Assembly (NCBI GenBank): GCA_002308255.1
Contig: DBVZ01000130.1
Span: 15,781 to 37,365 of the forward strand
Source of the DNA: Lachnospiraceae bacterium UBA1251
GTDB taxonomy: Bacteria; Bacillota; Clostridia; Lachnospirales; Lachnospiraceae
Direction of reading: 5' to 3'
DNA: 21,585 bases
The translations under genes and the position numbers were made by a program. The notes below the pieces were generated by a model. It worked only from the letters and a program-made list of their open reading frames with translations, made no database searches and was not told where the DNA came from. Shown in pieces: positions 13,864 through 21,524 of this stretch. Position 1 is the first letter of the stretch, and each line of letters starts with the position of its first letter.

Positions 13864-16161
13864 ATGACAAGTGAGAAACAAAAAAAAGAAGAAAGCCGTT
13901 TTATCCGGGGGCTGAATGATATGCAGCGCAAAGCGGTGATGCATACCGACGGCCCGCTCCTTATTCTGGCCGGCGCGGGATCCGGAAAGACGAAGGTCCT
14001 CGTGCACAGGATCGCCAGACTGATCGACGAGGAACAGGTGCCTCCCGGAAGGATCATGGCGATCACATTTACCAATAAAGCGGCGGATGAAATGCGCGCC
14101 CGCGTGGACAATATGGTGGGATTCGGCTCCGGCGAGATCTGGGTCTCCACCTTTCATTCGAGCTGCGTACGCATTCTCCGAAGAGAGATCGAACAGATCG
14201 GATACGGCCGGTATTTTTCCATCTATGATACGGACGACCAGCTCCGGATCATGAAAGAAGTCTGCAAATATCTGAATATTGATACCAGGTTCTGCAAAGA
14301 AAAAGCGATCCTTCACGCGATCTCCAGAGCGAAGGACGAACTCATCGATCCGGACCGGTATGAAAAACAGGCGTGCGACGATTTTGAAAATACGGTGGCG
14401 AAAGCCTACCGGCGGTATCAGGAAGTTCTGTTCAAAAACAATGCGCTCGATTTTGATGACCTTATTGTGAAGACCGTGGAACTGTTCCGCACCTGCCCGG
14501 AGGTTCTGGCATTTTATCAGGAAAAATTCCGACATATCCTTGTCGACGAATACCAGGATACGAATACCGTACAGTTTGTATATGTGAGTCTTCTGGCGGG
14601 AAAACATCACAATCTGTGCGTTGTGGGCGATGACGATCAGTCGATCTACCGGTTCCGCGGCGCGAATATCACCAACATCCTCAGTTTTGAGGAGAAGTTC
14701 CCCGACGCGGAAGTCGTGCGTCTCGAGCAGAATTACCGGTCGACGCAGAATATACTGGACTGCGCCAACGAAGTGATCCGTCATAACAGGACGAGGAAAA
14801 AGAAAACACTCTGGACAGGAAATGAGGAGGGGCAGAAAGTCCGCTTCCGTCAGTTTGAGAGCGGTTATCAGGAGGCGGAGTTTATCGTCGGTGATATCAC
14901 AAGACGGGTCAGAAGAGGAGACGCCGAATACTCCGATCATGCTGTTCTTTACCGGACCAATGCCCAGTCCCGGCTCTTTGAAGAAAAGCTGATCTTCGGA
15001 AATATCCCTTACCGTGTCGTCGGAGGCGTCAATTTTTATTCGAGACTTGAAATCAAAGATACGATCGCGTACCTCAAGACGATCGAAAATGCGAGAGACG
15101 ATCTTGCTGTCCGCCGCATTATAAATGTTCCGAGAAGAGGGATCGGCGCGGCATCACTTGCGAAGGCGGAAAGCTATGCGGAGACAGAAGGGATCAGTCT
15201 GTTCGAAGCGCTGGAAAAAGTTCATGAGACCGGATTGTCCGGAAAAGCGGCGGCGAAGATCGAAGAATTTACCCGGCTGATTGAGGACTTCCGCGAAAAA
15301 GCGGCTATTATGCCGGTGGCACAGCTGATTGAGGAGCTGCTGGAGAAGACGGGGTATCTTGCGGAACTGGCAGCGGAAAAGACAGAAGAAGCGGAAGGCC
15401 GGATCGAAAACCTGAATGAACTGATCTCAAAAGCGGCATCTTATGACGAGACCTCTCCGGACGGATCCCTGGCAGGGTTCCTCGAGGAAGTGGCCCTGAT
15501 CGCGGATATCGATACGGTAGAGGATTCGGAGAATGTCGTCCTGATCATGACGCTGCACGCATCCAAGGGACTGGAGTTCCCCTATGTCTATATTGCGGGA
15601 ATGGAGGACGGCGTTTTTCCGGGATACCTTTCCATCGATTCGGGGGATGACGCCGAGATGGAGGAAGAGAGAAGACTGGCGTATGTCGGGATCACACGCG
15701 CCAAAAAGCTGCTCACGCTGACAGCCGCCCGGCAGCGGATGATGAGAGGAAATATGGTGATGAATCCGGTGTCGAGATTTGTCCGGGAGCTGCCCAGAGA
15801 ACTGGTCGATCTCGGGGAGGACAGCGAATTCTCTTACAGAAAGAGCACTCCTTCGATGTCGTTCGGAAATGCATCCAGTGCAATGAAGGGAGCGATCGGC
15901 GCTAAACCGGAAAAGGTGTTTTCCGGGAATCTGTACGGCCAGTCGCGCAGCAATCCGTACAGCTCTGCCAAAAAACAGTTTGCCGTTAAGAACGGAAGCC
16001 TTGATTATAAAGAGGGGGATCGCGTCGTGCACATGCGGTTCGGCGGAGGCGTCGTGAAGCAGATCACGCAGGGCGGCCGGGACTATGAGGTGACCGTCGA
16101 ATTCGACCGGTTCGGAGTGAAAAAGATGTTCGCATCGTTCGCGAATCTGAAAAAAGAATAG
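13864..16161 (+). CDS. pcrA: ATP-dependent DNA helicase PcrA (UvrD family)
   Basis: PcrA is a 3'-5' superfamily 1 helicase used in repair, plasmid replication and clearing RNA polymerase from damaged DNA. The 765-residue product has the Q-motif (LNDMQRKAV, 17-25), Walker A AGAGSGKT (36-43), motif Ia TFTNKAADEM, Walker B VDEYQD (D228, E229), GDDDQSIYRFRGA, QNYRST, HASKGLEFPYVYIAGMEDG and motif VI RRLAYVGITRAKK. The last 48 residues (718-765, GDRVVHMRFGGGVV onward) form the Tudor-like tail known to bind RNA polymerase. The ATG at 13864 is the first start after an in-frame TGA at 13816 and is needed to keep the Q-motif. No Shine-Dalgarno is visible before it, which is odd. Confidence 0.96.
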   Translation: MTSEKQKKEESRFIRGLNDMQRKAVMHTDGPLLILAGAGSGKTKVLVHRIARLIDEEQVPPGRIMAITFTNKAADEMRARVDNMVGFGSGEIWVSTFHSSCVRILRREIEQIGYGRYFSIYDTDDQLRIMKEVCKYLNIDTRFCKEKAILHAISRAKDELIDPDRYEKQACDDFENTVAKAYRRYQEVLFKNNALDFDDLIVKTVELFRTCPEVLAFYQEKFRHILVDEYQDTNTVQFVYVSLLAGKHHNLCVVGDDDQSIYRFRGANITNILSFEEKFPDAEVVRLEQNYRSTQNILDCANEVIRHNRTRKKKTLWTGNEEGQKVRFRQFESGYQEAEFIVGDITRRVRRGDAEYSDHAVLYRTNAQSRLFEEKLIFGNIPYRVVGGVNFYSRLEIKDTIAYLKTIENARDDLAVRRIINVPRRGIGAASLAKAESYAETEGISLFEALEKVHETGLSGKAAAKIEEFTRLIEDFREKAAIMPVAQLIEELLEKTGYLAELAAEKTEEAEGRIENLNELISKAASYDETSPDGSLAGFLEEVALIADIDTVEDSENVVLIMTLHASKGLEFPYVYIAGMEDGVFPGYLSIDSGDDAEMEEERRLAYVGITRAKKLLTLTAARQRMMRGNMVMNPVSRFVRELPRELVDLGEDSEFSYRKSTPSMSFGNASSAMKGAIGAKPEKVFSGNLYGQSRSNPYSSAKKQFAVKNGSLDYKEGDRVVHMRFGGGVVKQITQGGRDYEVTVEFDRFGVKKMFASFANLKKE

Positions 16162-16183
16162 TGTGGCTTTTTTATACATACTA

Positions 16184-16192
16184 TGCTATAAT
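16184..16192 (+). promoter_or_regulatory. Extended -10 promoter before the small membrane protein
   Basis: TGcTATAAT at 16184-16192 is a consensus extended -10. The -35 is weak. The predicted start near 16199 gives a leader of about 90 bases before the ATG at 16289. Confidence 0.6.
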
Positions 16193-16288
16193 TTATAAGA
16201 TTTAATTTGGCATTTTTGCTGAATGCGGCGGTCTGTGAGCAGGCAAAGCGTGCCGCGTTGCTGCGGATTGGAAAGGAGAGTCCTTTGT

Positions 16289-16489
16289 ATGAAAAACAAT
16301 AAGAATCGTCTTTATAAGTTCTTCGCGATCCTTGGCTGTCTTGTCGCGGTAGCAGCGATCGCCTATGCCATTTACAAATTCTTCACTCCGGATTACCTTG
16401 AAGATTTTGAAGATGACTTTGATGATGATTTTGATGAATACTTCGAGTCCGTGGAAGAGGAAGCCGAACCGGAACCGGCGCAGGCTTAG
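16289..16489 (+). CDS. Small single-pass membrane protein with acidic tail
   Basis: A 66-residue protein. Residues 1-10 are basic (five Lys/Arg), residues ~11-31 form one transmembrane helix, and residues 36-62 are an extremely acidic tail (DFEDDFDDDFDEYFE, then EEEAEPEPAQA). The positive-inside rule places the N-terminus in the cytosol and the acidic tail outside, although the short basic end could also act as an uncleaved signal anchor. The start is set by AAGGAG about 10 bases upstream, and it has its own promoter and terminator, so it is probably a real monocistronic gene. I do not recognise a family. The repeated D-D-F/D-E-Y pattern could bind cations, but that is only a suggestion. Confidence 0.75.
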   Translation: MKNNKNRLYKFFAILGCLVAVAAIAYAIYKFFTPDYLEDFEDDFDDDFDEYFESVEEEAEPEPAQA

Positions 16490-16510
16490 CAGCAGCGGAA
16501 CAGTTTTTTT

Positions 16511-16538
16511 CAGCTCCGGATCAGCCGGAGCTGTTTTT
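16511..16538 (+). terminator. Terminator after the small membrane protein
   Basis: CAGCTCCGG (16511-16519) and CCGGAGCTG (16525-16533) form a perfect 9-base stem around an ATCAG loop, followed by five Ts. A T-run also precedes the stem. Confidence 0.88.
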
Positions 16539-16561
16539 GTGTCATGATAAAAGCAGTCGGA

Positions 16562-16579
16562 GCGGGAGTGCTGTCCCGC
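16562..16579 (+). promoter_or_regulatory. Hairpin in the rlmD upstream region
   Basis: GCGGGA (16562-16567) and TCCCGC (16574-16579) with a 6-base loop, lying between the previous terminator and the methyltransferase start. There is no T-run. It may be a 5' leader hairpin; I could not place a convincing promoter for the next gene. Confidence 0.3.
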
Positions 16580-16616
16580 GCAGTATGGTAAAAAGACAAT
16601 AAGAGAGAAGAACAGT

Positions 16617-18002
16617 ATGCTCAGAAAAAAAGATACGGCGGAAGGTATTGTTGAAAAAGCCGTTTATCCCAATCAGGGAATCATAAGAGGTCCCGAAGGG
16701 GAGAAAATATATGTCAAAGGCGTAGTGCCCGGGCAAAGAGTCTCTTTCCGGATCACAAAAAAGAGAGAGACGCATCTTCTTGCAAAGCTGACCGATGTCA
16801 TTGAACGGTCCCCGGAGGAAACGGAGAAGACAGACTGTACGGCTTTTCCGGAGTGCGGGGGATGCCTGTATCAGTATCTTCCTTATGAAAAACAGCTGCG
16901 GCTGAAAGAATCACAGCTGCAGGAACTGCTGCGTCCCTGTCTTTCGGAAGACACCGTATATGACGGGATCCTTGCGAGCCCCCGTCCGTTTGCTTATCGA
17001 AACAAGGTTGAGTTTTCCTTCGGAAATGACAGGATCGGAGGCCCGCTTCATCTCGGCTTTCATAAAAGAGGGACAACGTATGATATTCTTATGGGAGATA
17101 CGTGTACGATCGTCCATGAGGATGTGAGAGCCGTTGTCCGGACCGTGTGGGAGTACTGTGTTGAGAAGAAAATGCCGCATTATCATAAAACGCAGAATAC
17201 AGGATATTTGCGGCATCTTCTTGTCCGGCGCTCGGAGCGGACGGGAGAGCTGCTGGTCTGTCTTGTGACCACGTCGGAAATGGATCATGACTTCAGCCCC
17301 CTGTGCAAAAAACTTCTTTCCCTGCGGCGGGGGGAAGAACCGGTAAGATTCGCCGGGATCCTTCACGGCATCAATGACCTTCCCGCGGATACGGTTCAGT
17401 TTCAGAGGGCGGAGATCCTCTGCGGCACGGACTTCCTTACCGACGAACTGCTCGGGCTGACATTTAAGATTTCTGTGTTTTCATTTTTCCAGACGAACAC
17501 GGGAGGGGCAGAAGTTTTATACCGCCAGGTCAGGTCTTATCTGCGTAATTTCCTTGCGGAATCCGGGAGGAAGCCGGTTATCTATGATCTGTATTCCGGC
17601 ACGGGGACGATCGCGCAGATCGTTTCTTCGGAAGCATCCGAAGTATATGCCGTAGAGATCGTTAAAGAAGCAGTGCAGGCGGCAGAAGAGAACGCTGTTA
17701 TCAATAAGATCGGCAACTGTACATTTCTGTGCGGCGATGTTTTGCAGAAGGTGGACGAGATCGGCGCAAGACCTGATTTTATCATCCTGGATCCGCCGAG
17801 AGACGGAATCGCACCGAAGGCACTGCAGAAAATAATAAAATTTGATGTGCCCAAAATGATCTACATTTCCTGCAAAGCAACAAGCTTTGTAAGAGATATG
17901 GTGACCCTGCGGGATGCGGGATGGAAAGTGGAGAGATATGCATTTTGTGATCTTTTTCCGCAGACGCCGCATATTGAGACGATATGCCTCCTGAGCCGCT
18001 GA
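16617..18002 (+). CDS. rlmD: 23S rRNA (uracil-5-)-methyltransferase, RlmD/RlmCD type
   Basis: TrmA/RumA-family enzymes use S-adenosylmethionine to methylate C5 of specific uracils in 23S rRNA; Firmicutes RlmCD modifies two such sites. The 461-residue product has a short N-terminal TRAM-like beta domain (residues ~8-60), the iron-sulfur cysteines C74, C80, C83 and C163, a SAM site DLYSGTGTIAQ (324-334), DPPRDG (392-397), the catalytic cysteine C419 in ISCKATSF and the general base E454 in PHIETI. The catalytic block reads SCKA rather than the common SCNP. The ATG at 16617 is preceded by a weak AGAGAG-type site. The substrate position cannot be settled from sequence, so the gene symbol is provisional. 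Confidence 0.9.
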   Translation: MLRKKDTAEGIVEKAVYPNQGIIRGPEGEKIYVKGVVPGQRVSFRITKKRETHLLAKLTDVIERSPEETEKTDCTAFPECGGCLYQYLPYEKQLRLKESQLQELLRPCLSEDTVYDGILASPRPFAYRNKVEFSFGNDRIGGPLHLGFHKRGTTYDILMGDTCTIVHEDVRAVVRTVWEYCVEKKMPHYHKTQNTGYLRHLLVRRSERTGELLVCLVTTSEMDHDFSPLCKKLLSLRRGEEPVRFAGILHGINDLPADTVQFQRAEILCGTDFLTDELLGLTFKISVFSFFQTNTGGAEVLYRQVRSYLRNFLAESGRKPVIYDLYSGTGTIAQIVSSEASEVYAVEIVKEAVQAAEENAVINKIGNCTFLCGDVLQKVDEIGARPDFIILDPPRDGIAPKALQKIIKFDVPKMIYISCKATSFVRDMVTLRDAGWKVERYAFCDLFPQTPHIETICLLSR

Positions 18003-18012
18003 GACGAAAAAG

Positions 18013-18022
18013 TGGCATGCCA
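18013..18022. repeat. Short palindrome TGGCATGCCA upstream of the ABC operon
   Basis: A perfect 10-base palindrome 11 bases after the methyltransferase stop and 12 bases before the -35 of the ABC-operon promoter. It might be a regulator site, for example for the XRE-AbrB protein encoded by the third gene, but a 10-base palindrome can occur by chance. Confidence 0.25.
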
Positions 18023-18033
18023 TGCAACCAGAC

Positions 18034-18063
18034 TTGACGAAAAACGAAAGATTCTGTTATGTG
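18034..18063 (+). promoter_or_regulatory. Candidate promoter of the ABC transporter operon
   Basis: TTGACG (18034-18039), an 18-base spacer and TATGTG (18058-18063) with a TG extension. A second possible -10, TACAAT, lies at 18095-18100 without a good -35. GGAGG at 18120-18124 is the ribosome site of the first gene. Confidence 0.5.
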
Positions 18064-18134
18064 CAGTTGGTAGAATATCGAGCAACCGTATTTTACAATA
18101 ATCGTACAAATCAAATATTTGGAGGCAGTAATAT

Positions 18135-18857
18135 ATGGTTATTGTGGAAGTACAGAAGCTGGTGAAGAAATATCCTTCCTTTGAGCTGAAGAATGTTTCC
18201 TTCTGTCTTGAGAGCGGCAGGATCACAGGGTTTATCGGAAGAAACGGAGCGGGAAAAACAACGACGATCAAGTCTATGCTGAACATGGTCCACCCTGACA
18301 GCGGAGAGATCCGATATTTCGACAGGCCTTTCGCGGGCAATGAAGCCGATATTAAAAAGCGCATAGGGTATTCTGCGGGAACTGTCAGCTGGTATCCCAG
18401 AAAGAAAATAAAAGATATCGTCAGTATTGTAAAAAGGTTCTATGATACATGGGATGAGGAAGCTTACAGCAAGTATCGTTCGCTCTTTTCAATTGATGAG
18501 ACGAAGACCCCGCTTGAGCTCTCCGAAGGGATGAAAGTGAAAGTGAATCTCGTGCTTGCACTTTCTCATAAAGCGGAAGTGCTGATCCTTGATGAACCTA
18601 CAAGCGGGCTTGATCCCTTCTCACGAAACGAGCTGCTTGATATTTTTATCGGACTTAGAAATGAAGGAGTGGCCGTATTTTTCTCCACTCATATCATTTC
18701 CGACATTGAGAAGTGCGCGGATGATATCGTCTATATTTCGGAAGGACGAATCGCCACAGCATTGTCGAAAGAGAATTTTATACAGCAGTACTCCGGAAAC
18801 GGTGAGAGCCTCGAAGATACCATGCTCCGGCTGGAAGGAGGTGCGGTTCATGCGTAA
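18135..18857 (+). CDS. ABC transporter ATP-binding protein
   Basis: A 240-residue single nucleotide-binding domain of the exporter type paired with ABC-2 permeases (YtrB/EcsA-like). It has Walker A GRNGAGKT at 35-42, signature LSEGM at 129-133 (Glu where Gly is usual), Walker B VLILDEPTSGLD with D153 and E154, and the H-loop histidine H186 in STHI. GGAGG lies 10 bases before the ATG. The stop overlaps the permease start in ATGCGTAA, and the permease ribosome site (AAGGAGG) lies within the end of this gene, so the two are translationally coupled. Together they would drive export, or membrane sensing, of an unknown substrate; the XRE-AbrB gene that follows may control them. Confidence 0.93.
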   Translation: MVIVEVQKLVKKYPSFELKNVSFCLESGRITGFIGRNGAGKTTTIKSMLNMVHPDSGEIRYFDRPFAGNEADIKKRIGYSAGTVSWYPRKKIKDIVSIVKRFYDTWDEEAYSKYRSLFSIDETKTPLELSEGMKVKVNLVLALSHKAEVLILDEPTSGLDPFSRNELLDIFIGLRNEGVAVFFSTHIISDIEKCADDIVYISEGRIATALSKENFIQQYSGNGESLEDTMLRLEGGAVHA

Positions 18858-19503
18858 CATACTTCGAAAAGAAATGAAACTGAGCGCATCCGTGCTCTCA
18901 TACCTGTTTATTCTCTTCGGACTGATGTTCCTCCTGCCCGGTTATCCCATCCTGTGCGGAGCGTTTTTTGTGTCTCTCGGATTATTCCAGAGTTTTCAGT
19001 CTGCCAGAGAAGCAAACGATATCGTATTTTCCGTGCTGCTGCCGGTCGCTAAAAAAGACGTGGTGAAAGGGAAATATCTGTTTGTATGCATGATTGAAGT
19101 CTGTGCCTTCCTGCTGATGGCACTTGCGGTTATTCTTCGTATGACAGCCCTTTCACAGTCCGTCGTATATCGCAGCAATGCCCTGATGAATGCCAATTTC
19201 TTTGCGCTGGGAACAGCATGCGTGATCTTCGGATTGTTCAACTGGATCTTTGTGGGCGGATTCTTCAGGACAGCATACAAGTTTGCCCGTCCGTTTGTGA
19301 CCTTTATCATAACCTGCTTTTTGGTTATATTTGCGGCAGAAGCACTGCACCATATTCCCGGACTGGAAAAGCTGAATGCTTTTGGCACGGACGATATTGC
19401 CCTGCAGCTGATACTGCTTGCGGCAGGAGTTCTCATTTTCCTGCTGATGACGGCACTGTCATGCAAAAAGGCATGTGAGAAGTTTGAAAGAATAGATCTT
19501 TGA
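18850..19503 (+). CDS. ABC-2 type transporter permease
   Basis: A 217-residue membrane protein with about six hydrophobic segments, the size of the short ABC-2 permeases that pair with stand-alone ATPases. A charged stretch after the second segment (SAREANDIVFSVLLPVAKKD, one residue short of the next Val-Val) resembles the conserved coupling region of this permease type (ABC2_membrane_5-like). The start at 18850 is chosen from AAGGAGG about 8 bases upstream and from the 8-base overlap with the ATPase stop. The longer frame running back to 18589 is only the overlap with the ATPase gene. The substrate is unknown. The regulator gene starts 13 bases after the stop. Confidence 0.85.
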   Translation: MRNILRKEMKLSASVLSYLFILFGLMFLLPGYPILCGAFFVSLGLFQSFQSAREANDIVFSVLLPVAKKDVVKGKYLFVCMIEVCAFLLMALAVILRMTALSQSVVYRSNALMNANFFALGTACVIFGLFNWIFVGGFFRTAYKFARPFVTFIITCFLVIFAAEALHHIPGLEKLNAFGTDDIALQLILLAAGVLIFLLMTALSCKKACEKFERIDL

Positions 19504-19516
19504 GGAGAATCCGGTT

Positions 19517-19957
19517 ATGTTGAAAGATAATCTGACCATGCTGCGAAATATTCATGGGTTTTCACAGGAAGCGATCGCAGAAAAAATTGGCATCTCACGG
19601 CAGGCTTATGCAAAATGGGAGACCGGTGCCACCATTCCGGACATTGAAAAATGCAGTCTTCTGGCAGAAGTATACGGGACGACCATTGACAGTCTGATCA
19701 GGACAGAGCCCGTGGAAGGAGTGGGAGTGATTCCTCCCGCTCCCAAAGGAAAGAATATCTGGGGCTCTGTGGCGGTCAATGACAGAGGGCAGATCGTCAT
19801 CCCGAAGGGGGCGAGAGACTTGTTCGGACTGACGGGAGGACAACGTCTGATTGTTCTCAGCGACGAAAGCGGAATCGCTCTGATTCCGGACGAGGCTTTC
19901 ATGACGAACATGAAAAGGGCTATGGAATATATGGATAAAGAGGCTGACGAAACCTGA
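19517..19957 (+). CDS. XRE-type helix-turn-helix regulator with C-terminal AbrB domain
   Basis: This 146-residue protein joins two DNA-binding modules. Residues ~5-62 are an XRE/Cro-C1 helix-turn-helix (LRNIHGFSQEAIAEKIGISR, then AYAKWETGATIPD). Residues ~80-125 are an AbrB/SpoVT-like swapped-hairpin domain (SVAVNDRGQIVIPKGARDLFGL, split near the Ile-Pro, then GQRLIVLSDESGIALIP). It most likely acts as a local transcription regulator of the ABC operon it belongs to; the ligand or signal is unknown. The ATG is preceded by GAGGAG about 9 bases upstream, 13 bases after the permease stop. The AbrB domain could serve for dimerisation instead of DNA binding. A toxin-antitoxin role is unlikely, since no toxin-like partner lies beside it. 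Confidence 0.88.
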   Translation: MLKDNLTMLRNIHGFSQEAIAEKIGISRQAYAKWETGATIPDIEKCSLLAEVYGTTIDSLIRTEPVEGVGVIPPAPKGKNIWGSVAVNDRGQIVIPKGARDLFGLTGGQRLIVLSDESGIALIPDEAFMTNMKRAMEYMDKEADET

Positions 19958-20011
19958 ATCTGAAAGGCCCCCGCACAGTCATCAACGGCGGGGGACAGGG
20001 AAAACAAAAAA

Positions 20012-20060
20012 GCCTCAGTGCCTGTGCGTCGGCAGGAACGACGTTCATGAGCACTGAGGC
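20012..20060. terminator. Branched bidirectional terminator between the regulator and hydrolase genes
   Basis: The outer stem GCCTCAGTGC (20012-20021) with GCACTGAGGC (20051-20060) is perfect over 10 bases. Inside it lies a second stem CGTCG (20027-20031) with CGACG (20039-20043). On the minus strand it is followed by six Ts, a good terminator for the hydrolase gene. On the plus strand the T-rich tract (ATTTTTATC) is 3 bases away, so it may also serve the ABC operon. Confidence 0.75.
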
Positions 20061-20076
20061 GTAATTTTTATCTTTT

Positions 20077-21000
20077 TTACATATGATTTTCGATCCAGTT
20101 CAGCAGATACTGATCCACATCTTCCTTGTCAAGTTCGTTTAGGATCTCGTGACGGTCATCCGGGAACAGCTTCAAGGTCACATCCCGAATACCGGTCTCG
20201 CGGTAAGACTCCGCCACGATCTTGGGTCCTTTTCCGAATTCTCCGACCGGGTCATTCTGACCGGATACTACGAGGATCGGAAGATCTTTGGGAATCTTGT
20301 TCAGGTTTTCCTTGCGCTGACAATAACGCATGCCCCGGAACATGTTGTAATATCCGTTGACGGTAAAGACGAACTGATTGAGCGGATTGGCTGCATAGGC
20401 ATCAACGATTGCTTCATCCTTTGTCAGCCAGTCACATTTCGTCCGTCCGGGTTCAAAAGAAGCATTGTAGGAACCCAAAGCCATGTTGTTGATCGTAGTG
20501 CTGCGGAAATGACCGCCTCTTGCCCGCTGGAAGACAGCCGTCAGGCCGATGGCCAGATCCAGTGTGGCATTGGGCTGATATCCGGTTCCCATGATGATCG
20601 CACCGGACAGACCTTCGCCGAACTTTTCAATAAACTGGCGCGCGAGGAAGGATCCCATGCTGTGGCCGAGCAGGAAGTACGGAACATCCGGATACTTTTT
20701 CCGGGTGTCTTCCCTGAGCTGCTGCATATCGCCGAGAACGCAGAAGTTCCCGTCATGCTTGGCAAAATAGCCGAGCTGCGATTCGTCCGTCACGGACTTT
20801 CCGTGTCCGAGATGGTCATTGCCGACAACATAGAATCCCTGAGACGCCATAAACGCGGCAAACCGATCGTAACGGTCAATGAACTCCACCATGCCGTGCG
20901 CGATCTGCAGGACCCCGCGTACCTCCGTCTCCGGGATCCATTCAATTGCATGTATCTGCGTCAGTCCGTCTTTGGAGGGATAATAGAACTCCTGTTTCAT
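20077..21000 (-). CDS. Alpha/beta hydrolase, monoglyceride lipase-like
   Basis: A 307-residue cytosolic hydrolase of the Hydrolase_4 (serine aminopeptidase S33 / lysophospholipase) group. It has the oxyanion motif AHGMVEFIDRY (34-44), the NDHLGHGKS block, nucleophile S114 in GHSMGS, and the acid and base D250 (SGQNDPVG) and H284 (DDRHEIL). Such proteins act on monoacylglycerols or lysophospholipids; the exact substrate is not readable here. The length is normal and no signal peptide is seen. AAGGATGG lies upstream of the ATG at 21000. It stands alone, with a promoter candidate at 21095-21066 and the terminator at 20060-20012. Confidence 0.92.
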   Translation of the reverse strand: MKQEFYYPSKDGLTQIHAIEWIPETEVRGVLQIAHGMVEFIDRYDRFAAFMASQGFYVVGNDHLGHGKSVTDESQLGYFAKHDGNFCVLGDMQQLREDTRKKYPDVPYFLLGHSMGSFLARQFIEKFGEGLSGAIIMGTGYQPNATLDLAIGLTAVFQRARGGHFRSTTINNMALGSYNASFEPGRTKCDWLTKDEAIVDAYAANPLNQFVFTVNGYYNMFRGMRYCQRKENLNKIPKDLPILVVSGQNDPVGEFGKGPKIVAESYRETGIRDVTLKLFPDDRHEILNELDKEDVDQYLLNWIENHM

Positions 21001-21065
21001 AGTTTTCCATCCTTATTTTGAAGAGAAGTGGTGATTACATCTGTATTGTGCGGCATCGTGCAAAA

Positions 21066-21095
21066 ATAGTAAAGATAAAGTTTCATATTATTCAA
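21066..21095 (-). promoter_or_regulatory. Candidate promoter of the hydrolase gene
   Basis: On the minus strand TTGAAT (21095-21090), an 18-base spacer and TACTAT (21071-21066). The -10 is imperfect. The expected start near 21059 gives a leader of about 60 bases. Confidence 0.45.
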
Positions 21096-21109
21096 TACCT
21101 TATTATAAT
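21082..21109 (+). promoter_or_regulatory. Candidate promoter of the DUF1622 gene
   Basis: A consensus TATAAT lies at 21104-21109; the best -35 is TTCATA at 21082-21087 with a 16-base spacer. It overlaps the divergent hydrolase promoter, so polymerases on the two would compete. Confidence 0.45.
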
Positions 21110-21188
21110 TAGTATATCACGAACAGCCTGTCTGTCCGGATAACGGAATTTTATCGGAAGCACAATAGAAAAAGGGTTAAAAATAAAG

Positions 21189-21524
21189 ATGAGAGAACTA
21201 ATCGTAAATATGGAAGAAATCCTGACAAATTCCGTACTGGTCCTCACCATGCTGATGGAAGTATTCGGTGTCTGCGTCCTGGTTTATACGGCGGTCAAAT
21301 GCTTTATAAAATGGCTCCGCAAAGCAGACAATATGAGACTGGAGCTTGCCGAAGGCATTGCGCTTGCACTCGAATTCAAAATGGGCGGAGAGGTCCTTCG
21401 TACCGTTGCGGTGAGAGAGTGGGCGGAACTCGGGATCCTCGGAGCGGTCATAGCACTGCGGGGCCTGCTGACCTTCCTGATCCACTGGGAGATCAAGAAC
21501 GAGAAGCGGGAATTGGAAAAGTAA
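21189..21524 (+). CDS. DUF1622-family membrane protein
   Basis: A 111-residue protein of the DUF1622 family, with no known function. There are two hydrophobic segments (about residues 15-40 and 80-99) flanking the conserved cytosolic loop with RLELAEGIALALEFKMGGE (50-68) and the EVLRTVAVREW block that marks the family. Both ends are charged. The ATG at 21189 has only a weak GAAAAAGGG site about 11 bases upstream, and a second in-frame ATG at residue 8 is possible. Its TAA ends at 21524, directly against the stop of the convergent gene. Confidence 0.85.
   Translation: MRELIVNMEEILTNSVLVLTMLMEVFGVCVLVYTAVKCFIKWLRKADNMRLELAEGIALALEFKMGGEVLRTVAVREWAELGILGAVIALRGLLTFLIHWEIKNEKRELEK

Noticed and set aside
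13843-14940. A 365-residue open frame on the minus strand
   Set aside because: It lies opposite pcrA, whose helicase motifs are unambiguous; it has no recognisable domain.
19517-19957. Antitoxin of a toxin-antitoxin pair
   Set aside because: XRE and AbrB folds occur in antitoxins, but the neighbours are an ABC permease and a convergent hydrolase, not a small toxin.
19968-19994. Terminator of the ABC operon on the plus strand
   Set aside because: GC stem without a T-run on either side; the hairpin at 20012-20060 is the better candidate.
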